From Membranipora membranacea (Eukaryota; Bryozoa; Gymnolaemata; Cheilostomatida; Membraniporidae): a DNA stretch of 64,000 nt. The notes beneath the pieces are model-generated. The model did not search any database and was not told where the DNA came from. It worked only from the letters and a program-made list of their open reading frames with translations. Position 1 is the stretch's first letter; each line of letters opens with the position of its first letter. This document shows positions 35,588 through 48,808 of the stretch, in pieces. Location: the NCBI GenBank assembly GCA_914767715.1, contig OU612067.1, positions 9,362,001 to 9,426,000 on the forward strand, written 5' to 3'. The position numbers and the translations under genes are program-made.

Positions 35588-38360
35588 AAACAGACCGCAA
35601 GATGACTTATATTTTTATATCTCTGTTGTCATCTTTCTAAAGTATTTTTATTACCTCATGTACTCTCAGTATTCCCGACACAAGATTTCCCTCAACTGTG
35701 GGTTCAATCCAGCCTCTCCATACCTCCCATCAAATCTTTGGCTGTATTATCTTTTTGACCAATTGTAAATTGTTTCGAGAGGCGAGAATTAGGAAGAATT
35801 TGCTTGTGTTGCGCGAGTTTATTTACTCTAAAACAGCGTATCAGGTTCTAACGATTAGAGCCTTATTTATTCCCTTCAAATAGCTTGCATTATGGTCATT
35901 CCTATACATACTACTGAGACTACTTTAAGTCAGCTATTCTAATGATTTATATTGAAATCAGTGTCAAATTTCAAACTTTATTTTTGTAAAGTGCAAAGAG
36001 TCTAAGGTACTGTTGTGGAGGATACTTTATTCGTGAAACTATGTGTAGATATAGATCAGCTTTTGTGTAATTTTCCTGCATTTCGAGCCGCTTCCAGCCT
36101 ACTGGTAAGCTGTCGGCTCAAGGAAGGCAACTTCAAATGCAGGTAAATTGGACCAAACTTGATCTAGTGCAAATACCTGCTGGCTTCATGCGTTTATTGT
36201 GTAAACTGTTGCTCATTTAAACTTCTTATTCGCTCAGCCTTCAGAGAACCACTGAGCATCTACGTGCTTTCTCACAAATAAGTTTTCTTCTTTTTATATA
36301 CTGCTTTTTTTTTCATTCTTGTTTCATGATCCAAATAAAGTATCGATACAGTATCATCCAAACAGTTGTGTGTTGCATGGGTTTTTACTATTGATAGCAT
36401 AACTTGGTATTAGCATTCAATGTCATGTAATAGTTTCAATTGAAAAAATAGCTTCGGCATGCGCTGCCTAAATTTGTAACCTAGTTATGTGTCCTAACAA
36501 CTTAATGCTCTAGGCTGTAGATCAAGTGCAATGTTCACTGTAACATTCGGGGTTCCTACTAAAGATATTACTGCCCTGTACACTGTGTAAGCTCTGATTG
36601 TCACCAGCCAATCAGAGCCAGCAACTGGCTAACTGATACCAATCTGTCTTTAGACAAGTTTTGCATACTCGCCACCTCCTTGTAGTTTGAGCTCATAAAA
36701 ACAAAATTAATAGTTGTGCTCTCATTAAAAAAGAGAAAATAACTCAAGTTTATCTAAATAGCAAATATTGTGTTTGTATAATTTTGTTAGTTATAATTAT
36801 GAAGTAATTATAAAAGAAGTACAAGCATGAATATACACCACCGAATCTTATTTCCTTTAAGTATAGTCCGTAGTTGACTCTTTCATAATCAATTTGAGAA
36901 ACAATGCGTAAGACGACAGCAACTAAATTCTGACATGCATAGATACTGTTTTGAATTTGCAATAAAGCAGCAATATATTATAGCATATGATGGTATTATA
37001 TGATGGTATTATGGCATAATGCGATGGCATTTAACGATGGGGTTATAAGACACAATGTGGCATTAAAGGCATTATATGATACTTATGGAATTATATGATA
37101 TTATATGGCTTCGTATTCCGTTGAAAATCCTAGTAGCTTCTACTTCCGTCACTAGGCTACCCTGTAAAGTTTTTTGTTTTAGTTGAGGGTCTTCCCTTCC
37201 CCTCACCAATCCAGCAAAGAGCATCAAGGCTGTTTGAGGGTGATAAGGTTGTGAGACATTAGTTTGAAAAATATGAGAAGCAGCATTATTAGGCCAGGTG
37301 ACATTTCCTGCAGCTCTAATCGCCATAATGATGTTAAACCTCCTACCAGGAGTTCATTGCTCCTACGCACATAATGTTCTGCATTCATGAATCTATTTCT
37401 TACAAAGAGTTGTCCTCTACTTTGGTATGATGGGAAACTCCGAATTATTTCTGGTAGATCAGGTCATCAGGGAAAAACAGATTTTCATTGTTTATTGTGA
37501 CTGTTCTGTTATCAGGAGTCAGCCCTGTGATCTGCTGTATGGAAAATCAAAACAGCATTACCATCAATTATGTGTATGTGTTGATGACTGTTTGTGATGT
37601 CAAGTTTCTCTCCAGTGTTGGATTTGTTATATTTCTTACACTGACATATAAATATGTACCTAATGCTGGTGGAGCCAGCAGCTTCCCTCCAGCTAGTTCT
37701 GTAACTTAACAGGATGGATTTAACGTAATTTAACTTAACTTAACAGGATTTCAACTTTTTTCTTCTGTCACTGAGTGCAAAACATTTCAAATTAGATGAC
37801 TTTGATTGCCAATAAAAAAATATATATGGACTATGGAGTCAACTTAAACTGGAAGCTGTGTCTTCAACCTCAGTAAACTTATTATCATCGTACACTGGAC
37901 TTAAAACCTATTACTGCAGCACCAGACATAAATTATTATCACAAAGAAAATGTAGCTAAAGTAGATATCCTGAAATGGTCTGATAGAAAATGAGGGCTAA
38001 CACCAATCCCAAATTTGAGATAGGAGGCATGCATTAGACTCCATTCTTAGCTTCAAAATATAGAATGATAAGGAGTTTTCTTCCCTGAGTTTGAAGTGAA
38101 CATGCCAGAGAAGTACCTATCCTATCACTCACACCACGCTATGCACGATAATAAAAAATACTCAACAGAGGCCGCCACATATGCAACAATACGAGTCATG
38201 TAGATCCCTGAGATTGGATAACAATACCAGGCAACAATCAGCAGTGATGTCACAAGAACAACACGCCATGCGCAATAGACTTCAGTTGTCTGATCTATAT
38301 TTCTATAAACCAACTGGTGTTCTTAAATTCTTTGTGACGTTGTATTATATTTGATTCATT
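35588..38360. other. DOMON gene 3' UTR, then gene-free spacer
   Basis: After the probable 3' UTR no gene was recognised. A low-complexity ATGATGGTATTAT-type stretch lies at about 36976-37110. The segment 37759-37828 (CACTGAGTGCAAAACATTTC...) repeats 21721-21787. Confidence 0.5.
36334..36339 (+). promoter_or_regulatory. Candidate polyadenylation signal of the DOMON gene
   Basis: This AATAAA lies about 750 bp after the stop at 35587 and is the first clear one seen. It would define a 3' UTR of about 35588-36360. Confidence 0.4.
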
Positions 38361-41300
38361 ATGGCCTTAACCATTACTCGAAACGTGTGCTATGTTGTAG
38401 CTTACCTACGTATGTCTATCATTTTAGACATGCTTTTGTTCTTTTACATTGATGTATTATTTGGTGCCGACTTGTCTGCTTTGAATATCGAAACTTTGGT
38501 CTACGCGCTAGATGCAGTAAGTATTAAAAAATATTACATAAATTATATTCTACAAGCCAGTAAAGTCGATCATGTGACTTTATATTGGGCTACAAAAAGT
38601 CATTTGGTGATGTATTACCATTATTCATTGTCTAATTGAAATTGAATAGTAGAGAGTGTATTGTTGATCCCGTTACCCTTTTCAAGGTCTTAGATAGGAA
38701 GTAGTTGGGATGTCCAGAGTTGAGATTATGGTTCCATTCTTCTCCCTTACACCCCTTAGTACACCGGTTATAGCTAATGATCTTCTTAATTAACTGTGCT
38801 GTATCTTAATTTTTCAGCGAGAGTGGTATTCAGTTTTTGTACTTGCGGTAATTAGAGAAGTGGTGGCTTTAGTAGGATCGGCGAAGAGAGTGAGTGATAT
38901 TTGTCATTATTATGATTGTCATGAGTTTTTGTTTATATTCGATGAGTTATCCAGAGGCGATAAAAATATGTTAATCTTAAAGTGTTGCATGTTAATTTCA
39001 GAATGGTATTTCTCTTTCCCGTTACTTGTTTGTTGACTTTGTCACTGAATGTTACGTTGTGGCTCACACAAACCCCATTAGAGAATTAAAGGTTCTTAGA
39101 GGCCAAATCATCTTGACAGTAAGCTGCAGCAGACTGCAGTTAATCGAGATATTTTTGGTTTATGATGTGGAAACCCGATTGTAATGTCTTGGATGCTATT
39201 TGTTACAAAACTAATAATTCAGTTGCGCTGCGATCGATGCTAAAATTGAACACAAAGCAGACACAATGAGATACAAAGCGTCAAACAAACTTTTCATTGT
39301 TTTGCTTGTTGCCAGCGACTCTTGCCAAGAGCGTTTATATCCCATGACTCGAGTTGTCTTCTCATGTTATCTCCCAATTGGGAAAACCACATACATAGAG
39401 CGTCTGTAACACTAGACTTCACATGATGCTGATGATCATTAATCTTGTCATCCAATCAAATCACATGTAAACAATCTGGAAATGGCACAGTTATAAAGCG
39501 TCTGCACACCATGCTTTACACGATGCTGTTTATCACGTGTCAATCCTTTCATCCAATCAAATCACATGTAAACATTAATAGAATCCCTAAGTGAATAAGA
39601 TTTCCAAAGAGATTTTACAAGAGAGAAATCGAGAATTGAAACAGTATGCAAGAATTACAGTGAATATTTTAGCACCCTATATCAACCATAGTGTGATTAA
39701 CAACAGTCATCTGGACCATTACCATGAGTAAGTCAAATCACTGAGAATTGTGTTATTGTATTGGGGAGAAACTGGTGGGATACATGTATGACTGTCCTAG
39801 AAGTTCACTAGAACATGAATACAACTTGCTATGATGTATCATTATTCATTTTTCCATTTTGAAGGTTTGGAATGCAGAAAATGGCAATGATGAGAGGATG
39901 TGTGGGGATGTAGTTCATATTGAATATTCGGTGAAAGTGATGGTGGAGGAAGAGGGGATGAGATGCAAAGATGGCGGGGATGCGAGAGGAGAGGTGGTCG
40001 AAGAGAAGGTGAGATAATTTGTAGTCTTGTTAAGGTTGCCAGTGATTACATCATCAGTCAGGATATGACAGACATACTGCGTGTTCACTGCGCCAGTATT
40101 TGCACTTTCCGGTATCAAACTATTTAAAAGGTATAGCAGGCTTTTGTCAAAATAATGATAATAGTATCTGGACAATCACCCTAAATCATTCCACAGTGTG
40201 ATTAACAACATTTTCTCTGGAATATTACCATCAGTAAGTCGAAGCACTGAGGATTGTTTTTGTATACTAGGGATAAACTGGTGAGAAGCTCACTAAAACT
40301 TGAATACAATTTGCTATGTATTTATTATTATTTATATTATCATTTTGAAGGTTCAGAATGCAGGGAATGGCAGGGAAAAGATGTGCCGGGATGTGGGTAA
40401 AGGGAGTTGGGCTGAAGTGTTGATGATTGAGGATGATGGAGGAGGAGGAGGAGTATGTGGATTGTAAGGATGCTGGGGATGTGCAAGGAAATAATGAAGA
40501 AGAGAGGGTGAGATATTATGATTGTCATATGTAGGACATACATTAATCATCAGTGTCTTGTTCAGGTGGCCATTGATTACATCAGCAACAATGATATTAA
40601 ATACATACTTTGTGTGCACATATTTTCACTCTCCGGCCTTGCAGGATCACATTTACTATCTGTCCAGCATTCAGCTGGCTGGCTCGTCATATTATTAACC
40701 CTTCAGTGTACAAATTTCGTCTTGTGGCAAGGCGCTACAGCCATGTACAGCATCTCGTTCCATTGCTGATGCTATCACAATTACCTCTATAGGCAACGCT
40801 GCGACCAAAGTGATTTTGATAGAAGGATAGAATTTTTTTCACCTGTGGTCCCTGCCATAATTTTTACTAACTGTATTTTTCAGGAGGATGAGCGTGTGTT
40901 TGATTTGGGGGGTTTGTTTGAGGAGAGAGGAAAGGGTTCGGTTGAGAAGGATAGGTGTGACTGATTACAGGTAAGCCTTAAAGCGTGCTGGACCAAACAA
41001 ACATTACAATAATAAAACAGCATAGGCCAATAACGGAGGTCTCAATCTTATTTCATACTTCATGGTTACAGCAGAAACTAACGCTTGATTACTTCATGGA
41101 TGAAAAGCTTTTTGAGTTTTCTACTACAAGAAACAGCCTCTGTAGAGACAGGCCTCACAGTCTCTGCTATATCCTTACCAGAGATTGTGTTTTCATTGCT
41201 GGTAATATTGGCTACCACGGCATTCGAATAGAAAATTCAAGCATGTTAGAATTTATCCAACCGTTTTATCATATTTCTTTTCTATTCTACTTATTATGTT

Positions 41301-43020
41301 TTGAGCAGGATGACCAACCAACCAAGGTTTCGTAGCAATGCATTAATGGGTAGCAAATAATGTGCTGGGCAGCATCAGCTTTGTGCATTACGCGATGCAA
41401 AACTCAAAGTAGTTGCTGACTCTAAGCTGGGTAATACTTCAGTTTAGGGGAGGTTCCAAGACTTTGCTGTAATAATTATAGAGCACAGGCTAAATAATAA
41501 CAGGAACAGGAAACTGCTATGTGGTATTTTCTTTTAGCTGAGTTTGAGTACCTGATGGAAGAAATGTTTCACAAGAATTCTGGCTGAATAATCATCCAAA
41601 TTATATTTTGTCTTTGTCCCCATGCAGAAGGTGCAATCTGCTATTAATCAATGGCCATCAATGAAGAGTTGTTTGAAACCTTGGTTGCCCTTTAAGTATA
41701 ATGATATAGCATAGGCCCATATTATCATAACGTGACATGGTGACAGCAGAAACATTTATGTGACATGATGTTCGATGTTGATATGTTATGTTTTTCTTCT
41801 CCAGCAAGCATCTTGTATTAGATAGGTGTGCCTACTCTACTGCCAAGCTGTTGTCTATAACTCTGCTTTTCTTGGCAGGACGGCGATGATTTGGGATTGG
41901 TATTTTTGTTTGGTGAGATAAGTTTGGAGGAGGAGAATGAGGAGGACGGAGAATGGGATGAGTTATATCCAATGCAATGCTATGACCTGTTGCAGGTAAA
42001 CTTCTCAATGCAAAGAGCCCTTCAAACTTATATTGTAAAATAGCTAAGCGTAGGCCTGTTGCTATGGAAATTATCTTTTCATGTTTTATACTACACTGTT
42101 CCATGGTAAATGTGAATACAAATTCTGCTGACATTGTGCTAAACATTTCAATGTACATTGCAAATTTTCCCAGGCTATAGGTGCTAGTTAAAATGAAAAT
42201 GAAAATGAACATTAGTTAGATTGACGAACGAAAAGTCTCAATCTTGTTTGTATTCCCCGTCAACAGTTGAGTAATCCGTATATGCGCAACCTTACACTTG
42301 GACGTCAATTGTCTGGTCTTATCCTTGGATTTGTTCCTCGTTGTAGGAAATAATGTCAGAGCTTGATAGAAGGATGGAAGTTTTTGAAGAGGAAGTAGTG
42401 GATGATGATTTAGTTGGTGATGGAGAGTGGGTGTTGAATGAGGAGGCAGTTGAGGATGTTGTTGTTGACGCGGAGGATGAGGAACAATCTGAAGAGGAAG
42501 AGGATAAGGTAAGACAATTCATTAAATCTTGATTGACCTTAGTATTTTTTACCAATTTGGAGTAGTTTGCCCTTCGATAAAAGGATGGAATTTTTTCAAA
42601 ATACAGAGTTGGGGTCATTTTGTGTTGCGTGTTATATCACCTTAATGAACATGTTTTGATAGACATACCACCAATAATACAGTTAGTGTGTTGCTATTGG
42701 ACACTGATAAACACCAACTTGATTTTGGTAGAATTGTGTTGATCAATTAGCGTAGACTTACTATTGACAGGTAGTCTGATTTGTATTGTATGCTAATGGT
42801 AAGTTTTCAGTAGAGTAAAACCAATGACGACCGTAGTCAACTGATTGTTTATACAGAATCTGTCATTCAGTCATGTACAACACGGTCTCAATTCAACTTT
42901 AATTCAAGATGAAAACCTGTCATGACGACACTTTGTATTTTCTGGTTGTAGAATGGTGACGATGAGGATGATGTAAGGGTGGAGGGTTGGGGCAGAAGGA
43001 GGGGTAAACGAGGGGAATGA
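38361..43020 (+). CDS. Unidentified acidic protein built from phase-0 exons
   Basis: Seven exons chain in phase 0: 38361-38516, 38818-38889, 39002-39118, 39865-40008, 41879-41995, 42347-42508 and 42952-43020 (TGA), for about 278 residues. The start ATG opens a partly hydrophobic N-terminus (ILDMLLFFYIDVLFG). Then come REWYSVFVLAVIREVV, NGISLSRYLFVDFVTECY and VHIEYSVKVMVEEEG, and a very acidic C-terminal half (EEEENEEDGEWDE-like stretches, EEQSEEEEDK, NGDDEDDV). Two more exon-like blocks inside introns (40351-40507 and 40884-40970) look like duplicates of exons 4 and 5 but carry a frameshift and an internal TGA, so they are taken as skipped. The terminal exon has the same length as its copy at 49034-49102, which supports the stop. 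I do not recognise the family. Candidate polyadenylation signals lie at 43394 and 43414. Repeated splice-flanked units argue for a real gene. Confidence 0.5.
40351..40507 (+). pseudogene. Duplicate of acidic-gene exon 4, frameshifted
   Basis: The block starts after TTTTGAAG like exon 4 (39865) and reads VQNAGNGREKMCRDV in the same frame. Its length of 157 is not a multiple of three, and the frame meets TAA after a Gly run, so it cannot replace exon 4. Intron sequence around it is also duplicated. Confidence 0.6.
40884..40970 (+). pseudogene. Duplicate of acidic-gene exon 5 with an internal stop
   Basis: The block is flanked by TTTTTCAG and GTAAGC and is 29 codons long. It reads EDERVFDLGGLFEERGKG, ending CD-stop-LQ where the intact exon has YDLLQ. 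The TGA at 40962-40964 is a point nonsense change. Confidence 0.6.
41313..41692. mobile_element. TA-flanked MITE, copy 2 (inverted)
   Basis: The block is the reverse complement of the element at 19327-19705 over its whole length. Its right end is intact (GAAACCTTGGTTGCCCTT followed by TA at 41693-41694). Its left end is eroded (CCAACCAACCAAGGTTTC). It lies in an intron of the acidic gene. Confidence 0.75.
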
Positions 43021-43030
43021 GTCTGACAGG

Positions 43031-43231
43031 ATGGCGATGTACGAGAGTGAGAGCGATGAGATTATGACTGAGGATGACATAGATAGCGAGGTAGAGTATT
43101 TGGGCGATGGAGAGGATAGCGATGTCAGTGGTATAGATAGAAGGAGTGTTGAGTTAGCTAAGTGTGAGGAGAAGTATGAGAGAAGGTCAATGGCTGACCT
43201 CATTACGTTTTTTGAAAAGTTTTCTAAGTAA
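43031..43231 (+). other. Acidic 66-codon ORF after the acidic gene's stop
   Basis: The ORF reads a highly acidic sequence (ESESDEIMTEDDIDSEVEY) and ends ITFFEKFSK-stop, just before the polyadenylation signals. It is one base out of frame with the terminal exon. Either it is a former C-terminus cut off by a frameshift within the G-rich stretch at about 42974-43010, or it is 3' UTR that happens to be open. Confidence 0.35.
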
Positions 43232-43393
43232 AATCTTATTTCATTCATTTTTTATAAAAAAATCCACTAATAACAAAAAACATTGCTTTTAAATGTAATT
43301 TCCTGTATATACGTATAATTCCTGTATAAATATTATTTCCTGTGTATATTTTATGCAATATTCATTATATTGCAATAAGTAACAATATTTTTT

Positions 43394-43399
43394 AATAAA
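43394..43399 (+). promoter_or_regulatory. Candidate polyadenylation signal of the acidic gene
   Basis: AATAAA occurs here and again at 43414-43419, about 375-395 bp after the TGA. Confidence 0.35.
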
Positions 43400-43420
43400 A
43401 GCTCCACCAGAGCAATAAAT

Positions 43421-44337
43421 GATATAGCCCTGAAAAATACTTCCATCCACTCGCGCACCTTGATTTGATCTGTTTATTTAAATCTTGACTGAGTTTATAG
43501 TTGAGAAAGCCAATGATCAGTACATCTGTGTACGATTACACATGTATCAATGTAACAAACCAAATGATTAAACTGAAACAGCTCTGAGTAATGAGGTTTA
43601 ACGGACTGACCATGATGTCTAACAGCTGTTTTTGACAAATGCAAATGAGGAGTAAAATTGAGGTAGAATAATTATGTATCAAATTTAGTCTGTATTAAAA
43701 GGTCTTCCTCACACCTGAAATGTTGATGATGAAACGGGATCATCAACAAGCCTGCACCTGGCTGGCAGTGGAACCCTCCCTGGTGGAACTCGTTGGCAGA
43801 GTTGTGAAAAGTTTTAGAGTATAGTTGTCTTCTCATGCTATCTCCCCATTGGGAACACCACACTCACAGAGATAATGCAGAATAGCACAGTTATGAACTG
43901 TCTAAAGACCATATGTGTCAATCATGCCATCCAATCAAATCACATGTTTTCCTTTGGAATCCCAAAGTGATAAAGGTTTCTAATGAAATACAAATTATTC
44001 AGAGACACCGCCAAGAGTGAGAAGAGTCGAGAGTTGTGACAGTATGCCAGAATTCAGTGATTACTTTATTCATCAAAATAGTGTCTTCACAATCGCCCTA
44101 TCTATATCAACCACAGCGAGATTAACATCAGTCATCTGGACCACTAACATGAGTATGTCTCAGCATCGAAGATTATTCTATTGTAAATTTCTGATGAGTC
44201 TAGACCAATCTTGTGAAGACAATTTACTTTATATATAATATATATAAATATATATATATATATATTGTATGTTATGTATGATATTCCCAATGTGAAGTTT
44301 CAGCAATGAACCAAGGGTTTAGTTCATTGGTTTCAGC
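43421..44337. repeat. Gene-free spacer duplicating an intron of the acidic gene
   Basis: The stretch near 43825-44170 is a diverged copy of about 39350-39735: shared blocks include ATCCAATCAAATCACATGT and CAGTCATCTGGACCA. This ties the downstream decayed units to the intact gene by segmental duplication. An AT microsatellite lies at about 44230-44270. Confidence 0.6.
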
Positions 44338-46264
44338 GGTTTCATATGGTTTGTGAAGAGAATTTAGTTAAAGTGATGAAGGAGGAGAGCAAGGGAAGCA
44401 AAGATGGCGGGGATGTGCGAGGAGAGAATATGAGGAGACGGTTGTTTGTCGTCTTGTTAAGGTGATTGAATGATTACATCGGATCAGCAGTCAGGATAAG
44501 TCAGAAATATACTGTGTGTGCAGTAGTATTTACACTATCTGGCATCAAAATATTTAAAAGGTAGAGCAGCTTTTGTCAAAAAGTTGTCATGGTACTACTT
44601 ATCCGTCGAGCATTTTTGGTTGACCGTACAAATAGATTGCATATTATTGCAAAACAGCCATATAGTCCTCATCATCTACATGCTGGTATTGCTTTCATCC
44701 CCTATAGACACCGCTGTAAACAAGGATTTTGCTAAAATGTCCCATACCATATTTTCTACAGGATGAGAGGGATTATGGGTTGGCGTGGTTATTTGTGGAT
44801 GATGGTTTAGATAGAAGGCGTGGTAATGATGATTTACTCGAATGAAGCTACGTCTTGTTCAAAGTGAAGCTTTTTAATGCCAGTGGCAGGAGCCAAGTAT
44901 CCATGTATGATTAACTTTACAGTTATCGAAACAATCTTACTTATTAATGTGTATGCATTGATGCTACTATTTGACCAATAAACACGACTCGCATTAAAAA
45001 ATATGTCCGAAGAATGTTAGAATGTTATCCATTTTCTTTCATAATGACTTTGTTTTTGTGGGCAGGATGAGTTTGGTTTGGGATTAGACGATTTGTTTGA
45101 CGAGAATGAGGAGGAGGAGGAGGATGAGAATGATTTTGGATTGGGTAGTTTATTTGGAGACAATGGGGTCTATTTGGAGGAGAATGTTTCGATAGAAGAG
45201 AATAGGGAGGACAATGGGAGAGAAGGAGGGGAAATACCAATCCGATACTTTGACCTATTGCAGGTAAACTTGTGAATGCAATGGGGCCCACATACAAGCT
45301 ACTAATAATAAGATAGCTATGCGAAGACGCTTTCTATTACATTGAAAGTGCCAATACTAAGAGTTGTCTACAAGTCTGCTGCTGGTGTGCCGAACCTTTA
45401 GATGTACATTGCAAATTTTCCCAGGCTATAGAATTAGACGCTTGATTAATCAAAACAGAATATAAGTCGGATTGATGATTTACCATTACCATGAGTAAGT
45501 CGAATCACTGAGAATATGTAATTGTATAAAATTGCCTGCCAGATTTTCTCCGCGCTCCCACAACCAGAGCAAACGCGTTTTCCAAGGTATTCCAGCTAAT
45601 ATTGCCCCATCTGACTCGTAAGCATAAAGCGCCCCCAAAATTATTAGACCCTCAAATCACCAAAATTTCAATTGCAAATACACCAGGCAATATTTTCATG
45701 CCTCAATATCACTAACTGCAGTACTATCAACTTGCGTAGGGCCTGATTTGTCATCAGTCATACTAATCATTTTGTTTTGAGGAGCGGTGAAACAAGTTGG
45801 CCTAATTTAATTACAGGTGTAGTGCCTGAGTGTACTTCTTTCTTTATTGGAACTCTACACTCTGGGCTCAATTTTAATTTAGATTGTAGCCAGTACATTT
45901 TTGGAGAGACTGGTGTTTTCTCAAGGCCTGAAGAGTGAGCTGCTCATAGTTTAGTTCTAGGATTGTTACCATTCCTCCCCACCCCTTAGAACCCTGGTAT
46001 TTACCATCATACAAATAAACTGTGCTGTATTATGTGTTTTTCAGAGAGAATGGTACCCAGTGTTGGTAGTAGCTGTGATGAGAGAAGAAGTAGCTTTAGT
46101 GGGATCGAACAAAGGTGTGAGTGATATTTGGGTGAGGGAGAGTGATATTTGTTATATTATGACTGTCATGAGTTCATGTTAATATACAAAGAGTTATCCT
46201 AGCCTGGGCAGGCTGTCGTGTCCCGACGAGTTATCCAGCTGCGGTAATAAGGTATTTAAGTGTT

Positions 46265-46802
46265 CATTAACTTTTCTAAGGCTTTCGACACAGTGTCAAG
46301 GGATGGCCTCTGGCAGGTTCTCACCAAATTTGGATGTCCTGCAAAATTTGTCAATATCATCAGATCTCTACATAGTGGCATGCAAGCTTCTGTAGCGCAT
46401 GGAAACAATCAATCTAAAGAGTTCGCAGAAACAAACGGAGTCAAACAAGGGTATGTTCTTGCCCCTGCTCTCTCTTCCCTTTACCTGTTGGCCATGCTGG
46501 AGGCTGATGGCAGAGATCCTCATTGAGCGCAACTTGTGATGGACTGGACATGTTGAGCGAATGGGCGAAGACAGGCTTCCTAGACAGCTTCACTACTCAC
46601 AACTGAGCCCAGGAACAAGGAAGCAGGGACATCCATGTCTTAGATATAAAGATGTAGTGAAACGGAATTTGAAGTGGAGAGACATTAAACCGGATACTTG
46701 GCAGACTGCAGCTAAAGATCGAGCTGCATGGCGAACTATGATCCGGAGACCATAAAATAGAACAATCATCGTCGACCCGACGGACTGCTTATGATGATGA
46801 TG
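46265..46802 (+). mobile_element. LINE fragment with 7-bp target-site duplication and internal deletion
   Basis: The fragment starts inside the RT domain (INFSKAFDTVSRDGLW, then HSGMQASV and NGVKQGYVLAPALSSLYLLAML). It then jumps to the far C-terminus (WTGHVERMGEDRLPRQLHY, LRYKDVVKRNLK, AAKDRAAWR). The YADD box and everything between are deleted. It ends in an ATGATGATG tail. AAGTGTT flanks both sides (46258-46264 and 46803-46809). The uninterrupted sequence in the related intron at about 38980 contains one AAGTGTT. Confidence 0.8.
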
Positions 46803-48600
46803 AAGTGTTACATGTTAATTTTAATTCCTCCCCACCCCTTAGAACCCTGGTATTTATCATCATCCAATTAAACTGTGCTGTACTTTTTGTTGTTCAGAGA
46901 GAATGGTACCCTGTATTGGTAGTTGCTGTAATAAGAAAAAGTAGTTGTTTTAGTGGGATTGAACAAGAGGGTGAGTGATATTTATCATATTACTATGATT
47001 TTTCATGACTTCATGTTACTATACGTTGAGTTATCCGGAGGCGGTAATACTGTGTTAACTGTTAATCTTAAAGCATTGCATGTGAATTGGAGATTAATAT
47101 TTCTGTTACCTGTTTACCTGTTACCTGTTTACCTGTTACCTGTTAATTGACTTTGTTACTGAATGTTACGTAGTGACTAACACAAACCCCTGAGTAAGTT
47201 AAATCATTTAGGATATGTTAAGTATTGTATACTAGGACTAGTTAAACTGGTGAGTTGCATATCTGACTGTCCTAGAAGTTCACTAAAACTTGAATACAAT
47301 TTGCAATGTATGTATGTATTATTATTTATATTCCCATTTGAAAGTTCAGAATGAAGGGAATGGCAAGGAAAGGATGTCTCGGGATGTGATTCATGTAGAA
47401 TATTCAGTTAAAGTGATGACTGAGGAAGAGGGTGAGGGATGCGAATTTGGCGGGGATGTGCGAGGAGAGAATTTTGAAGAGAAGGTGAGATTTGTCGTCT
47501 TGTGTGGGAAGTGCAGTCATCAAAGTTAGCCTACTGTGTATGTGTATAGATAGAGCAGGTTTTTGTCGACAAGTTGTCATGTTACGATCCATCCAGCATT
47601 TTGTATGTTAAACTTTACAGTTATCGATACAGTCTTACCCATTAGTGTGTTTGCAGTGATGCTACTATTTGACTAGTCTGAGCCCACAGATTCATGCCCA
47701 CCCGACGGCTCCCTGGCCAAAAGACACCATGGCATTCCAAAAGATGTCTGAAGAACTTTAGAAAGTTTTCCATTTCCTTTCATACAGACTTATTTTTGTT
47801 GGCAGGATGAACTTGGTTTGGGATCGGTTGGTTTGTTTGATGAGAATGTTTTGGTAGAAGAGAATTGGAAGGACAAATTCGAGAGAAGGAGGGGAAATAC
47901 CGATCCGATACTCTGACCTACTGCAGGTAAACTTGTGAATGCAATGGGGCCCACATACAAGCTACTAATAATAAAATAGCTAAGCGAAGACGTTATATGT
48001 TACATTGAAAGTGCAAATACTAAGAGTTGTCTACAAGGCTGCTGCTTGTGTGCTAAGCCTTTGGATGTACATTGCAATTTTTTCCAGGCTTTAGAAGCGT
48101 GTTTAAATAAAACTTAACATTAGACAGATTGATGAATGAAAAGTCTAAATCTTGTTCGTTTTTCCGCGACTGCAGTCGAGTTATCCTTACATTTGCACGT
48201 TTCTGATCTGGTCTTATCCTTGAATTTGTTTCTCTTTATAGGAAATCTTGTTGGAGTTGGAGGGCAGTGCAGAGGTTTTTGCAGATGAGGTGATAGTGGA
48301 TGATGAGGTTATTAGTAGGAAGTGAAAGAGTCTGAAGAAGAAGAAGAAAAGGTGAGACAATTCATCTGATATTGATTGAGAAGTATTTTTTTACCAATTT
48401 GGAGTATTTCTTTTTTACCTATTGCTAAAAAGGGTAGAATTGTATCGGAAATCAAAATGCAGAATTGGGGTAACTTTTGCATGTTATTTGACTTCAGTAG
48501 ACATGTTTGATAAGACATAGGCCTCCCACCATTTTTACAGTTAGTGCTGCTGCTATTGGACACTGATAAACGCCTACTTGATTGTAGTAGAATCATGTTA

Positions 48601-48808
48601 GATAGATAGATAGATATTAACTTTATTCATCACCGATCAATGCAACGAGGGCAAATGAGACCGCGTGCAAAAAAAATATCAAAAGTAGTTTAAGAAAAAA
48701 CTTTTCTCATACAGGGTTGTTCTACATTTTGGTGCTAACGTAGTGCCATGTCTAGAGTTGCTTGATCTTCGATCAGTTGGTATATAATTCTTCAATGGAT
48801 GATTTCCT
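48601..48808 (-). mobile_element. 3' end of a LINE with an (ATCT)n tail
   Basis: The segment interrupts an intron that is otherwise alignable with 42700-42760 of the intact acidic gene. Read on the minus strand it ends GATGAATAAAGTTAATATCT followed by ATCT repeats, a typical 3' tail of CR1/L2-type LINEs. No coding part is retained. Confidence 0.6.
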
